Assembly: GCA_964400875.1 (NCBI GenBank)
Contig: CAYNWK010000006.1
Span: 9,463 to 73,462 of the forward strand
Source: CAYNWK01 sp964400875
GTDB lineage: Bacteria > Chloroflexota > Anaerolineae > Anaerolineales > UBA4823
Reading direction: 5' to 3'
DNA length: 64,000 nt
Made by a program: the position numbers and the translations under genes. The notes beneath the pieces are model-generated. The model was not told where the DNA came from. It made no database searches and saw only the letters and a program-made list of their open reading frames with translations. The stretch's first letter is position 1. Every line of letters starts with the position of its first letter. Positions 1-8,395 of the stretch are shown one piece after another.

Positions 1-436
1 GGGCTGAGTACATATGAGGCTTCCCTGAACTGCGCGGCCAATCCTGGCGAGGGCGATCGACGTACAGCTCCAAACCAATTCCTTCTGGGTCGGCCAGGTA
101 AATGGCTTCGCTGACGCCGTGATCGGAAAAACCTTGGAAGGGCGTATCTTCCCACAGCAGCTTACTGAAAAGGTTGGCTAACCCGGCGCGGCTCGGCAAG
201 CGTATGGCTACGTGGTACAGGCCGGTGGTGTTGGAGGGCTTGCGAATCGCGCCCGGGAGAGCGCTCAAGAAGATTTGACCTGGCGGTTCGCCGGTAGCGG
301 ACAGCATCGTGCTTCCGTTAGCCTCACCGATCAGTTGAAATCCTAATAACTCCTGGTAGAAGCGCAAGGCATTGGATACATCTGTGACCTGTAAATGGAC
401 GTATTCGTTGTGGGTGTTATCCGGTAAATTCGTCAT
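1..436 (-). CDS. VOC (glyoxalase/extradiol dioxygenase-like) family protein, partial
   Basis: This frame starts at an ATG at 436 and runs off the left edge after about 145 codons. The N-terminus (MTNLPDNTHNEYVHLQVTDV) has the beta-alpha-beta start of a VOC module. Candidate metal ligands are a His in VHLQV, a His in GLYHVAI and a Glu in GLELYVD, the spacing seen in the CatE/YfiE type of 2,3-dioxygenase-like proteins. Those proteins have two such halves, so the second half is probably beyond the window. It lies 33 bp downstream of the lipoprotein gene on the same strand. The substrate cannot be told; a non-catalytic VOC protein is possible. Confidence 0.75.
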   Translation of the reverse strand, partial: MTNLPDNTHNEYVHLQVTDVSNALRFYQELLGFQLIGEANGSTMLSATGEPPGQIFLSALPGAIRKPSNTTGLYHVAIRLPSRAGLANLFSKLLWEDTPFQGFSDHGVSEAIYLADPEGIGLELYVDRPRQDWPRSSGKPHMYSA

Positions 437-469
437 GAGGTACCAATAAACCTTACGGGAATCCGCCGA

Positions 470-3031
470 TCAGGGGTTCGAATCCGATAAGAATTCCGGA
501 AACCAATCACCCAATACCGATGCGGCCGGTTTCCCATGGATGGATGTCGATTTGTCCTGCAGCTCCGCGGGCGGGTAGAACCCTCGGGAGACAAACCCGC
601 TAATCCAATCTCGTTCGTTGATCGCAACCAGCAAAGCGTTGTACGCCCTGACCTGCTCGTTGAGGTCGAGCTCGATGGTGGGAATATCGTCGTTGGGTCG
701 AGATAACATCTCAAAGTTCAAACAAGTAGCCTCGACGAAGGCGTTCGGATCGGGCAAGCAGCCTTTAGCGCCGCCTTCGGCGGATGGATAAGCAACCGCC
801 AGGGTCAGTGGTTTATTGATTGATTTCTGAAAAGCTTTAACATCCCCATCAAGGTACTCCGTGGCCCTGGCGTGCATATCAGCTTCGGAAGCGCCGGGCG
901 CATCTGCAAGGGGAGGGGACCAAAGCAGGTAGACCTGGTCGATGGCCTCAAGAAAATTCGGGGGGTTTTGGATTCCTTCAGGGTACGAGAGCGCCCAAAT
1001 CAGTTGGCCCTGGTAACGGGCGCGGATATCGTCGATCAGCTTGCGCCACTGGGAGCCTGCGTCCGCCGGCACCCCCGTTGGATCGCCATTTGGCAGGATC
1101 GCCCCCGGCAAGGCTGGTGAGAGCCAGTCGCCTCCCAGGACAAGCGCTTCGGCGCCAGTTTCCTGGGCCAGGTCAGCATGGTGCAGCATGAAAGTTCGGT
1201 AATGCTCGAACCAAACCAGCCACCACGCAAAATCTCGCTGCGCGCTGGACCACCATTCGTTGGTGTTCAGGGGAAAGAGCGGGGTTGGTTTCAGGGCCAC
1301 GAATAAGCCTGCCTGGTGAGCTTCTGCGATCATGGCGACGTTATCAGGCCATAACGGGTTCTGACCGGTAACAGGTTCAAGCACCGGGGGGGATTGGCGG
1401 GTGAAGGTCCACGTCGGGGTGAGCACCAGCCAGTTAGCCCCTAATGTCCTGACATCATCGATCGCGCCCGGTAAGTATGGAGACCAAGATGGGTGGAAAC
1501 CAGGTTGAAATTCAACCCCCGCCATGAAATCGCTGCCCTTCCTGCGGATATTAACGTCTGGGATCTGCGCGGTCTGGTTATCTGGGTCCAACCAGGCCCA
1601 ATGGGAAACGGATTCACGGATGTTTTGTTGTCCCAAACTCGGTTCCAACACTTTACCGAAAGTATCAGAGCCCATCGTTTGCAGGTCATCGGCGCTGCCG
1701 CATTGATCGTTGCGGCAAAATCGGTAGCCAAAGCGTTCCAGGTTCAACGGGCTGTATAAGAGGTAAGCCCAATGATTTTCACCCAGCCGCCACATAGGGA
1801 TCGGTTCCGTCCAGCCGTACGGGTTGAACTCGATCGAGACGGTGTCACCTTGGGGCGTGGTTTCAGGGACAGTAAGGTCGAAGAGCACAGGACCGTTGGG
1901 GCTGTCGCTCCAACTTACGACTTCATCTTCTACGATGGTGTTGTCATCGGGGACGATCAGCTGCCTGGTCTTAAATCCGCCGTTCGAAGTGTGCTCGGAA
2001 TTCCAAAAACCGTCGCCCAAGGTGTATTTATAAGAGATATACGCGCCGACGGGCAAAACGAGTGAGACGGCATAGCGGCCGTCCGGGAGAGCGCTGAGTT
2101 GAGGCATACGTGAGGCCAGCAAGCTTATACCGCCGGACAGATCGGCAAAGGTGTTGCCCAGCTGGTAAAGGTTCCCAGCCAGCCGTACGGGCACTGCGGG
2201 CATGGTGTCGCTGGGAACGCTGACCGAAAAGATCACCGTCACGAGCGGTGCGCGGGTCAACTGGATGTCTGCCGGGGTGGTCGATTCGGCTGCAATGACG
2301 GCGCCTTGCTGGAAGGTACGGTAAGCGCCGTCCAGGGAATAGGCCACAAGATTGTGCGTCCCGGGCGGCAGACCCTCCAACAGATAGGATCCATCTGCAG
2401 CAGAAAGCGTGTGCACCCCGCCTGCCGTAATCAGCAAGTTGGGGATCGGTTCGCCGTTCTCTTCGTTGGTGGCAATACCTTTGATACGCCCGGTAGCGCT
2501 GTTGAACGCCTGATCGCTCCAGACTGAAACCACATCCTGGACGGACCCGGGTCCTTCAACGTGGTACAAACGGTAACGGACCGGGCGTTTGTCAGAGGTA
2601 TGCTCTTCGACGAGGTAGTTGCCCTGCCTGGCGTAGCGGTATTTGACCGTCGAACCGACCGGAAGGGGCAGCGATAGCGACCAATTGAGTGGATCCTGGG
2701 ACTCCATCTCGTGTCGCTCGACGTTGAGCGCCAAACCGGTGACTTCATCGAGGATGTTGAGGATAACCGGTTCGCCCGGTGGAGTGGTCTCCGGCAGCTG
2801 GACGTTGAAGGTGACCATGGAGTGCGGGATTTGAGCGTCCTCCGCCGGTTCGGTGCTTTGTGGTGGGGGAGGGGTCGGTGAAGGGAAGATGTTGGGCACC
2901 ATCCCGCAAGCTTGCAGGAGGAGCGCCGAGATCAGGATTACTATGATAAAACGAGTTGGTTTGACCGCAGGCATGCTCGATTCCGATCCTTGGTTGGTTT
3001 TATGTGAGGGGCGTTGCGTTTCCAGCTTCAT
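470..3031 (-). CDS. Large lipoprotein with CBM20-like repeats and a C-terminal glycosidase-like barrel
   Basis: A protein of 853 residues. A hydrophobic segment followed by LLLQAC (Cys at about 42) is a lipobox, and a Pro-rich tether follows, so it should be anchored outside the membrane. Three similar beta modules begin with V-x-F-x-V-x-x-P-x-x-T patterns (about residues 72, 265 and 388) and resemble starch-binding CBM20 domains. A carboxypeptidase-regulatory-like domain lies near 180-260. The last ~330 residues resemble a TIM-barrel glycosidase of the GH113 kind (GVEFQPGFHPSW, GANWLVLTPTWTF), without a catalytic pair I can assign. The ATG overlaps the upstream stop as ATGA, favouring 3031; an internal Met at 2974 also gives a good signal peptide. 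Carbohydrate binding or cleavage at the cell surface is inferred. Confidence 0.75.
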   Translation of the reverse strand: MKLETQRPSHKTNQGSESSMPAVKPTRFIIVILISALLLQACGMVPNIFPSPTPPPPQSTEPAEDAQIPHSMVTFNVQLPETTPPGEPVILNILDEVTGLALNVERHEMESQDPLNWSLSLPLPVGSTVKYRYARQGNYLVEEHTSDKRPVRYRLYHVEGPGSVQDVVSVWSDQAFNSATGRIKGIATNEENGEPIPNLLITAGGVHTLSAADGSYLLEGLPPGTHNLVAYSLDGAYRTFQQGAVIAAESTTPADIQLTRAPLVTVIFSVSVPSDTMPAVPVRLAGNLYQLGNTFADLSGGISLLASRMPQLSALPDGRYAVSLVLPVGAYISYKYTLGDGFWNSEHTSNGGFKTRQLIVPDDNTIVEDEVVSWSDSPNGPVLFDLTVPETTPQGDTVSIEFNPYGWTEPIPMWRLGENHWAYLLYSPLNLERFGYRFCRNDQCGSADDLQTMGSDTFGKVLEPSLGQQNIRESVSHWAWLDPDNQTAQIPDVNIRRKGSDFMAGVEFQPGFHPSWSPYLPGAIDDVRTLGANWLVLTPTWTFTRQSPPVLEPVTGQNPLWPDNVAMIAEAHQAGLFVALKPTPLFPLNTNEWWSSAQRDFAWWLVWFEHYRTFMLHHADLAQETGAEALVLGGDWLSPALPGAILPNGDPTGVPADAGSQWRKLIDDIRARYQGQLIWALSYPEGIQNPPNFLEAIDQVYLLWSPPLADAPGASEADMHARATEYLDGDVKAFQKSINKPLTLAVAYPSAEGGAKGCLPDPNAFVEATCLNFEMLSRPNDDIPTIELDLNEQVRAYNALLVAINERDWISGFVSRGFYPPAELQDKSTSIHGKPAASVLGDWFPEFLSDSNP

Positions 3032-3801
3032 TCTCGACTGTTGACGATTTGTTGTAGGTGTTCGATCAAGATCTCGGGGTTAGGTATGCGGGTGAGTGGT
3101 ATTTTCATCAGGCCGGATGCGCCTGATTCTACCACCAGAAAACCCGAGGCAATTTTCACCGTATTGATATGGCCCCAGGGGAATTCCCGCTCCTGAATGC
3201 GCATCCCTTGGGGAGTCACGGTGAGCGGTCCAAAAGTGGCGCTCCCGCTATCTTTGGCAGCAGAGGCCAGCCTGGCTTCGATCTTGGGATAAACCCGGCG
3301 TTTAACCTCTAGCGCCAATTCATCCAGATCCTGAATACGATCATCCAGGTTAACCGGCTTACCAACCCTGGATTGAAGGGTTAGCCGCTTGCGTTGAGCA
3401 AGCGAGACTCCAAGGAATACCTGGTCAGTACTGGTATATAAAACTCCCTCTATCTCTTCCCAGGGTAAGCTGATCTTACGCAGGGGCGTAAGCGATAGGT
3501 TCAAACCATTCTGGTGGACAACAACGGAACGGTGGGCGTTCCGCAAACGCAGCCAAGCCAGGCCGATCAGCGCCAGGGTAGCAAAAGAAGCCAGCAAATA
3601 CCAGGAGCGGCTCCAGGCGACCGCAGCGGCGGGACCATAGTGCGTATAGCCAAAATTGGCCCGCCAAACCCCATATGCGAGAGGGGTTAACGCTGCCCCA
3701 CCTCCTGGAATAAACAAGATAAACAGCTCACGCCAACCGATTTGCCTTCCACGGTAGGTTTTTAACATGCGTCCAAGGGTGGTGCGAGGTGATTTGGGCA
3801 A
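3028..3801 (-). CDS. Membrane protein with PH-like domain (DUF6585-like)
   Basis: A protein of 257 residues. Two hydrophobic segments lie at about 26-47 and 67-85, followed by soluble beta-rich sequence. The pattern VVVHQNGLNLS...ISLPWEEIEGV is typical of bacterial PH-like folds, in which a short basic loop is followed by a W-E-E-I strand. A second half with a similar beta pattern (VTPQGMRIQEREFPWGHINTV) suggests a tandem domain. No enzymatic motif is visible. It precedes the lipoprotein gene with a 4-bp ATGA overlap, so the two are probably co-translated. The function is unknown; membrane-associated sensing or scaffolding is only a guess. Confidence 0.7.
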   Translation of the reverse strand: MPKSPRTTLGRMLKTYRGRQIGWRELFILFIPGGGAALTPLAYGVWRANFGYTHYGPAAAVAWSRSWYLLASFATLALIGLAWLRLRNAHRSVVVHQNGLNLSLTPLRKISLPWEEIEGVLYTSTDQVFLGVSLAQRKRLTLQSRVGKPVNLDDRIQDLDELALEVKRRVYPKIEARLASAAKDSGSATFGPLTVTPQGMRIQEREFPWGHINTVKIASGFLVVESGASGLMKIPLTRIPNPEILIEHLQQIVNSRE

Positions 3802-3843
3802 GGCACGTGTGAAAATTTCTACTTTAGCGAGATATTATTCTTG

Positions 3844-3933
3844 AGAGTTGCACAGTTCAAGGAGGAACTGAGGTTTATTGTTGGGATACGCCCGCCAAAA
3901 CACCCCCGATTTTCCTCCAGATGCGTTAGTCTT
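3844..3933. repeat. Intergenic palindromic element, copy 1 (degenerate)
   Basis: The left end (AGTTGCACAGTTCAAGGAGGA) and the right end (TCCTCCAGATGCGTTAGTCTT) are imperfect inverted repeats. The same organisation of a cAGTTC...GGAGGA end, a central hairpin and a TCCTCC...TGCG end recurs near 16.4 kb and 33.9 kb. There is no coding capacity. It may be a small non-autonomous mobile element or a REP/MITE-like hairpin. This is the most decayed of the three copies. Confidence 0.5.
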
Positions 3934-3981
3934 AATTCTGTTGATCCAGTTGCAAGGATCGAACCAATCCCTACTGTTCAA

Positions 3982-4026
3982 AAGCCCAGGGCATTTTTCG
4001 GTTTGCTGGATTTGCCCTGGGCTTTC
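3982..4026 (-). terminator. Strong hairpin downstream of the DUF35/thiolase operon
   Basis: AAAGCCCAGGGCA (3981-3993) pairs perfectly with TGCCCTGGGCTTT (4013-4025) around a 19-nt loop. Read on the minus strand, the second arm ends in CTTTTG, a short T run, about 50-100 bp after the stop of the DUF35 gene. This fits a rho-independent terminator. The outer flanks are also loosely inverted, so it could instead belong to a hairpin-repeat family. Confidence 0.55.
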
Positions 4027-4078
4027 GAAAGGTCTTGGATTCGAGTTGCTCTCAAACGTACCGGGAACGATAGGGGAC

Positions 4079-4546
4079 CTACTCCTGTACCGGTCGGAAG
4101 TGCGTGATATCCAGGATCGATCCTTCGCGCTGTCCGGCGGGTTTGAGAACTGCCTCGACCCGGTCGCCGATCTGGATCTGATCCAAAGCAACCTCGGCTA
4201 CTTTATGCACGATTCCGCCGTCTCCGAACGAGATGAAAGCGACGAGCTGTGGTTCTTCTCGAGGAGTCCCGTCCAGGTTTTCATAGAGCAAGGTATAAGT
4301 GTAAATTTCCCCGGTCGTCCCTACGTCAATATACTCGTCCAGGGGACTTAAACATCGTTCACAGAATGCGGCAGCCGGTACGTAGGTATGATCGCACTCC
4401 GCACAATGCGTGCCCAAGAGCTTACCCTCATCTTTCAAAGCATGGAAAAAGCGTTCCCCCGCGATGCCGTAGGTATACCGGCTCGGTACGGGCAGCTCTC
4501 CCACCCAGGCCTGAGGAGCTTGATCCGATGTTCTATGCCCGTCCAT
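4079..4546 (-). CDS. DUF35 zinc-ribbon/OB-fold acyl-CoA-associated protein (second copy)
   Basis: A protein of 155 residues. An N-terminal helical stretch is followed by a rubredoxin-like zinc ribbon C-x2-C...C-x2-C (GTHCAECDHTY...FCERCLSPL) and an OB-fold ending in QIGDRVEAVLKP. Family members (ChsH2-like, PhlB-like, archaeal HMG-CoA synthase partners) bind thiolase-fold enzymes and help hold the acyl-CoA. It starts 2 bp after the other DUF35 gene, and two thiolase-fold genes lie just upstream, so a structural partnership is likely. By itself it is probably not an enzyme. Confidence 0.85.
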   Translation of the reverse strand: MDGHRTSDQAPQAWVGELPVPSRYTYGIAGERFFHALKDEGKLLGTHCAECDHTYVPAAAFCERCLSPLDEYIDVGTTGEIYTYTLLYENLDGTPREEPQLVAFISFGDGGIVHKVAEVALDQIQIGDRVEAVLKPAGQREGSILDITHFRPVQE

Positions 4547-4548
4547 AA

Positions 4549-5064
4549 TTAGGCCTCCTCGATTGGTTTGAAGTAAAGAATATCCGTAATGGCGCCTTCC
4601 CGCTCTTCAGCGGGTTTCCATACAGCCTGGACGCGCATACCGATATGCACGTCATCCGGCTCGACTTCACCCAGCTTGTGCATGATGCCGTGGAGAGGCG
4701 CTGCTCCGTCGATCTCGATCACCGCAGGCATCTCTGGGTCCTTGATGCGTTGTACGTCCCAGGTTACATAACAGAGAGAAAATGTGTTTACCGTCCCGGT
4801 ATCTTCCAAGGGGATAAATTCACCCATCGGCCGGAAACACCACTCACAAACGGTGCGAGGTGGGACGACTACCCTACGGCATGTGCGGCAGCGGGCGCCG
4901 TAAATGACGCCTTCCTTCAACCCGGCAAGATATTTCCCGATCGCTTCGCCAGTGTCCCAGGCATACTCGGCGCGCAGCTCATCATGAACGAATAAGATAT
5001 TCTGCTCGTCAAAATCTTTTTCGCTCAATGGGGTTCCGGGATATTCGGTAATTTTTTCAGTCAT
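4549..5064 (-). CDS. DUF35 zinc-ribbon/OB-fold acyl-CoA-associated protein (first copy)
   Basis: A protein of 171 residues starting MTEKITEYPG. The start at 5064 is preferred over an ATG at 5076 because GGAG lies 7 nt before it. The zinc ribbon reads YGARCRTCRRVVVPPRTVC and continues to a second C-x2-C; the OB-fold C-terminus (HIGMRVQAVWKP) matches that of its neighbour. The two DUF35 proteins share layout but are clearly diverged, which suggests each serves a different one of the two thiolase-fold proteins. An acyl-CoA scaffold or substrate-channel role is inferred from the family. Confidence 0.85.
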   Translation of the reverse strand: MTEKITEYPGTPLSEKDFDEQNILFVHDELRAEYAWDTGEAIGKYLAGLKEGVIYGARCRTCRRVVVPPRTVCEWCFRPMGEFIPLEDTGTVNTFSLCYVTWDVQRIKDPEMPAVIEIDGAAPLHGIMHKLGEVEPDDVHIGMRVQAVWKPAEEREGAITDILYFKPIEEA

Positions 5065-5093
5065 GTCAATCTCCATTTTCCATCCACGAAGGT

Positions 5094-6260
5094 TCAGCGA
5101 CCCATGATCACGACGGTGCCAACCTGCATCAGGTCGCCCCAGGCTTGGGCCAGGCCGCGTTTTGGCGAACCGGGCACTTGCCGCGCGCCGGCTTCGCCGC
5201 GCAGCTGCCAGAACAGCTCGGCGATCTTCATCAAGCCTGCAGCCGCGATGGGGTTGCCGACGCCCAACAGACCGCCAGACGGGCAGATGGGCATGTCGCC
5301 ATCTCGGTTGGCGGTCCCGTCGATGTACAGCTGGGCCGCCTGGCCGCGATCGGCCAGCTGCAGGCCTTCCAGGTGGTGCAGAGCTTTGTAGTCAAAGGGG
5401 TCGTATGGTTCGGCAATGTGGATCTCTTTGCGCGGTTCTTTTATGCCGGCCATTTCGTAAGCCATGCGGGCGGCGTATTCTACGTAGCGTGGATAAGCCA
5501 GGTCTCGATTGGTCCAGTGTGCCGTATCCAGGTTCCAACCGACGCCTTCGATCCAGACCGGTTTGTCGGTGAGCCGTTTGGCGACGTGCTCTGCAGCCAG
5601 GACGATGGCGACCGCGCCATCGCTGACAGGGCTCACGTCGAGCCGCTGGACAGGCCAGGCTAAAACTTCGGAATTCATCACGTCCCCAACGGTGATGTTG
5701 GGGTCGCCCAACAGCGCACTGGGATGATCGGCGGCATTGCGCTTGTTGAGGACCGAAACCCGGGCGATATCTTCCTTCGAAATGCCGTACGTCTGCATGT
5801 AGCGATTCATCTCCAGGGCGAAGATCCACAGCAGGTTGGGCAGCAAGGGCCGTTCGGTCGTATGATCGAAGATGGTCAGGAAGGCAGCTTGCGCGTGCGG
5901 GTAATAGCTGGACATCTTCTCTTCGGCTACCACCAGGCACACGTCGAACATGCCCGAGGCAACGTGATACCAGCCCTGGATAGGAACGAAAACGCCGGTC
6001 CCGCCGCCAACGTAGGAGCGCATATACGGTTTGCGCCACGCCCCGGCGCCGTCGCTCAAGTATTCTCCGTTCATATGGATGCCGTCGAAGGCATCCGGCG
6101 CGGTGCCCAGACAAACTGCTTCGATATCGTCCATGGTCATCTCGCAGGAATCGAGGGCCATGTGCGTGGCTTGGAAGGATAATTCTTTCGCGGTCTCCTG
6201 GGCGCGGCGCACGAACTTGGTCATACCGGCCCCGACCACTGCAACTTTTCGCATACCCAT
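5094..6260 (-). CDS. Thiolase-fold protein (SCP-x/lipid-transfer type) lacking Cys nucleophile and active-site His
   Basis: A protein of 388 residues with thiolase landmarks: N-terminal VAVVGAGMTKF, the EMNRYMQTYGISKEDIA segment, SPVSDGAVAIVLA, and a C-terminal SGGLLGVGNPIAAAGL loop. Aligned by eye with SCP-x thiolases, the nucleophilic Cys position (usually C-A-S/T-G) is Gly near residue 86 (GGGTG), and the His of GHP is Asn (GNP). It cannot use the normal thiolase mechanism. Relatives acting as retro-aldolases with DUF35 partners (Ltp2/ChsH2 type) offer a plausible role. AAGGAG lies about 12 nt before the ATG. It sits between a second thiolase-fold gene and two DUF35 genes. Confidence 0.85.
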   Translation of the reverse strand: MGMRKVAVVGAGMTKFVRRAQETAKELSFQATHMALDSCEMTMDDIEAVCLGTAPDAFDGIHMNGEYLSDGAGAWRKPYMRSYVGGGTGVFVPIQGWYHVASGMFDVCLVVAEEKMSSYYPHAQAAFLTIFDHTTERPLLPNLLWIFALEMNRYMQTYGISKEDIARVSVLNKRNAADHPSALLGDPNITVGDVMNSEVLAWPVQRLDVSPVSDGAVAIVLAAEHVAKRLTDKPVWIEGVGWNLDTAHWTNRDLAYPRYVEYAARMAYEMAGIKEPRKEIHIAEPYDPFDYKALHHLEGLQLADRGQAAQLYIDGTANRDGDMPICPSGGLLGVGNPIAAAGLMKIAELFWQLRGEAGARQVPGSPKRGLAQAWGDLMQVGTVVIMGR

Positions 6261-6278
6261 GTGAGTCTCGTCTCCTTA

Positions 6279-7430
6279 TCAATTGCTGAGCACGGCGACT
6301 GCCGCGCTGGTAGTAGGCACACCGCGCCATGATTGGACCAGGCCCCAATCTGCCTCTTCCAGCTGGCGTTGGCCCGCCTCGCCGCGCAGCTGCAGGACAG
6401 CTTCCAGGGCGCGAGCGAGTCCGGTGGCGTCGAGTAAATGTCCCCCACCCAAACTGCCGCCGGAGACGTTGACCGGCAGCGCTCCATCCGGATCGGTGAA
6501 GCCATCCTCGGTCAGCTGCCCGGCTTCACCGGGAGCGAAAAAGCCCAGGGCTTCGAGCGATTGCAGCTCCTTGTAGGCGTAGGTATCATCGACTTCGGCA
6601 AAGTCGATGGCCTGGTGGGGGTTCTTAATCCCGGCTTGCCGGAAGGCGATTTCCGCAGCTTTCTTTACGTACGGCAGGGCAGCCCACTCGCGGCTTTCCA
6701 GCGAAGGCGAATCATTGCACCAACCGACGCCCTGGATCCAAACAGGGCGATCGCTGAGCGCCTTGGCAGTCTCTGCAGAAGCCAATACCATGACGACAGC
6801 GCCGTCGGCGTGTTCTGCAGTTTCTACCCGGCTCAAGGGCCAGGAGAGCGGGGCGCTTTCCAGTACCTCCTCCAGAGTGTAATCGGCGCCGTAAGGCGAA
6901 GAGGGATTCGCCAGGGCATTGCGCTTGTTCTTCACCACTACGGAGGCGCACTGTTCGTGCGTCGTATCCGTTTCGTGGAGGTAGCGGTTCATCTCCAGGC
7001 CGGCGACGAAATGGGTGTTCAACTTCAGGGGGCGGTTGAGGACCGGGTCCTGGGCGTAAGCGGTGATTTCGGGCAAGTTCAGGATATTGGAGGTTTTGCT
7101 GTGACCCTCCAGGGCGACGATGTCGAATTGCCCGGTTTTGATCAGCATGTAAGCGGCAGCCAGACCATGCAAGCCGTCTCCGCTGATGGTATGGACCGGC
7201 TTCAGGACGCCGCCAAGCTGGTCAGGTACGTATTCATCGAAGATACTGGTTCCTTCATGGAAATCCTCCGCCACGGTGATGAAGCTTTGCACATCCCGTC
7301 GTGGATCGACCCCGGCGTCGGCGTAAGCGCGCACCGCCGCTTCGTACATCAATTCCTTGTAGGATAGTTTGGGAGTGGTCGGTTGAAACCCGACCCAGCC
7401 TATGCCAACAATGGCGACACGACTGTTCAT
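6279..7430 (-). CDS. Thiolase-fold protein with Ser replacing the Cys nucleophile
   Basis: A protein of 383 residues, homologous over its length to the downstream thiolase-fold protein (EMNRYLHETDTTHEQ, ADGAVVMVLAS, SGGSLGGGHLLDATGL). The nucleophile motif reads TISGDGLHG, so the aligned Cys is Ser near residue 83. The His in GGGH is kept, unlike in its neighbour. AAAGGAG precedes the ATG. The adjacent pair, one with His and one without, could form a heteromer in which only one subunit is active. Acyl-CoA condensation or aldol cleavage is inferred; the substrate is unknown. Confidence 0.85.
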   Translation of the reverse strand: MNSRVAIVGIGWVGFQPTTPKLSYKELMYEAAVRAYADAGVDPRRDVQSFITVAEDFHEGTSIFDEYVPDQLGGVLKPVHTISGDGLHGLAAAYMLIKTGQFDIVALEGHSKTSNILNLPEITAYAQDPVLNRPLKLNTHFVAGLEMNRYLHETDTTHEQCASVVVKNKRNALANPSSPYGADYTLEEVLESAPLSWPLSRVETAEHADGAVVMVLASAETAKALSDRPVWIQGVGWCNDSPSLESREWAALPYVKKAAEIAFRQAGIKNPHQAIDFAEVDDTYAYKELQSLEALGFFAPGEAGQLTEDGFTDPDGALPVNVSGGSLGGGHLLDATGLARALEAVLQLRGEAGQRQLEEADWGLVQSWRGVPTTSAAVAVLSN

Positions 7431-7492
7431 GCATGTACTCCTTTCAGCTTCTGGTTGATGCTGTCGCTACCAAAACAGGTTGAGGCAGCCGG

Positions 7493-8365
7493 CTACAGCT
7501 TTCCGGCTGCCTGCGCCCGGGCTAACACGTTCCGGGCTGACTTAATCAAGGGCGCATCGATCATTTTACCGTCCAAGGCGAACGCGCCTTGCCCGGCCGA
7601 CTGATGATCCTCGTAAGCCGCAATGAGCTGCCGGGCCTGTTCGATGACCTCATTCGTAGGGGTAAAGGCAGACTGGACGACTTCAACCTGGTTAGGATGA
7701 ATGATCTGCTTGCCGCTGAAACCCAATTGAGCGCCCTGGACGGCCTCAGCTTTCAAGGCATCCAGGTCATGGAAGTCGATGAAGACCATATCGATTGCTT
7801 GAATCTCGCGGGCGGCGGCGTGGAGCAATACAAGGCTGCGGGAGTGGAAGATCTCCCATCCTGCTGGGGTGCGCTGCGCGCCTATCTCACCAGCCAGATC
7901 CTCAGAACCGAAGATCAAAGCATTCAGACGAGATTCCGCGCCGGCTATCTCGGTTAAATTAAGGAGTCCAAGGGCGGTTTCGATCAGGAGGATCAGCCCG
8001 ATTACGCCGGGGGACCAGTTCATCTGGTGTTCGAAGGCGGTGAGTTGGTCGCCAACCCAATGAACCTGGTCCGCAGTCTTCACCTTGGGTATAACGATCC
8101 CATCAGGTCGACCGGGGAGTACTTCTTTTAGATCTGCAACTTCCAAACCGGAGCCAACCGGATTGATGCGCACCAGTTTCTCGGCAGGTCCGAAGTCCAA
8201 CGTTCCAAGCGCCTGGGCTATGGTGGTCCGGGCTGCCGCTTTCCGGTTGTAAGCCACACCGTCTTCCAGATCCAAACAAATACAATCCACCCCTAACGTA
8301 GTTGCTTTTTGGATCTTGTGCATGTCATCGCCAGGCACATACAGGAGAGCTCGGCGGGCACGCAT
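7493..8365 (-). CDS. HpcH/HpaI aldolase family, CitE/CLYBL-like acyl-CoA lyase
   Basis: A protein of 290 residues. It begins RARRALLYVPGDDMHKIQKA and has CLDLEDGVA, the acidic metal-site region, plus GIVIPKV, LILLIETALG and GSEDLAGEIG, all typical of CitE-like beta-hydroxyacyl-CoA lyases such as malyl-CoA, beta-methylmalyl-CoA or citramalyl-CoA lyase. GKMIDAPLIKSA near the C-terminus is the usual lid motif. No CitF, CitD or CitC is nearby, so it probably acts on free CoA thioesters rather than as a citrate lyase subunit. It is first in line before the thiolase/DUF35 genes and likely shares their pathway. Confidence 0.88.
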   Translation of the reverse strand: MRARRALLYVPGDDMHKIQKATTLGVDCICLDLEDGVAYNRKAAARTTIAQALGTLDFGPAEKLVRINPVGSGLEVADLKEVLPGRPDGIVIPKVKTADQVHWVGDQLTAFEHQMNWSPGVIGLILLIETALGLLNLTEIAGAESRLNALIFGSEDLAGEIGAQRTPAGWEIFHSRSLVLLHAAAREIQAIDMVFIDFHDLDALKAEAVQGAQLGFSGKQIIHPNQVEVVQSAFTPTNEVIEQARQLIAAYEDHQSAGQGAFALDGKMIDAPLIKSARNVLARAQAAGKL

Positions 8366-8395
8366 GGAAAATCTCCTATCCTTTAGTTCGGCTGT

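Noticed and set aside
470..490. GGTTCGAATCC, like a tRNA T-arm
   Set aside because: No acceptor stem, D-arm or anticodon arm can be built around it, and the bases form the C-terminal codons of the lipoprotein gene.
5392..7367. Long antisense and alternative open frames of about 300 codons over the thiolase genes
   Set aside because: They are translations of the GC-rich wobble positions of real genes, are Arg- and Pro-rich, and match no family.
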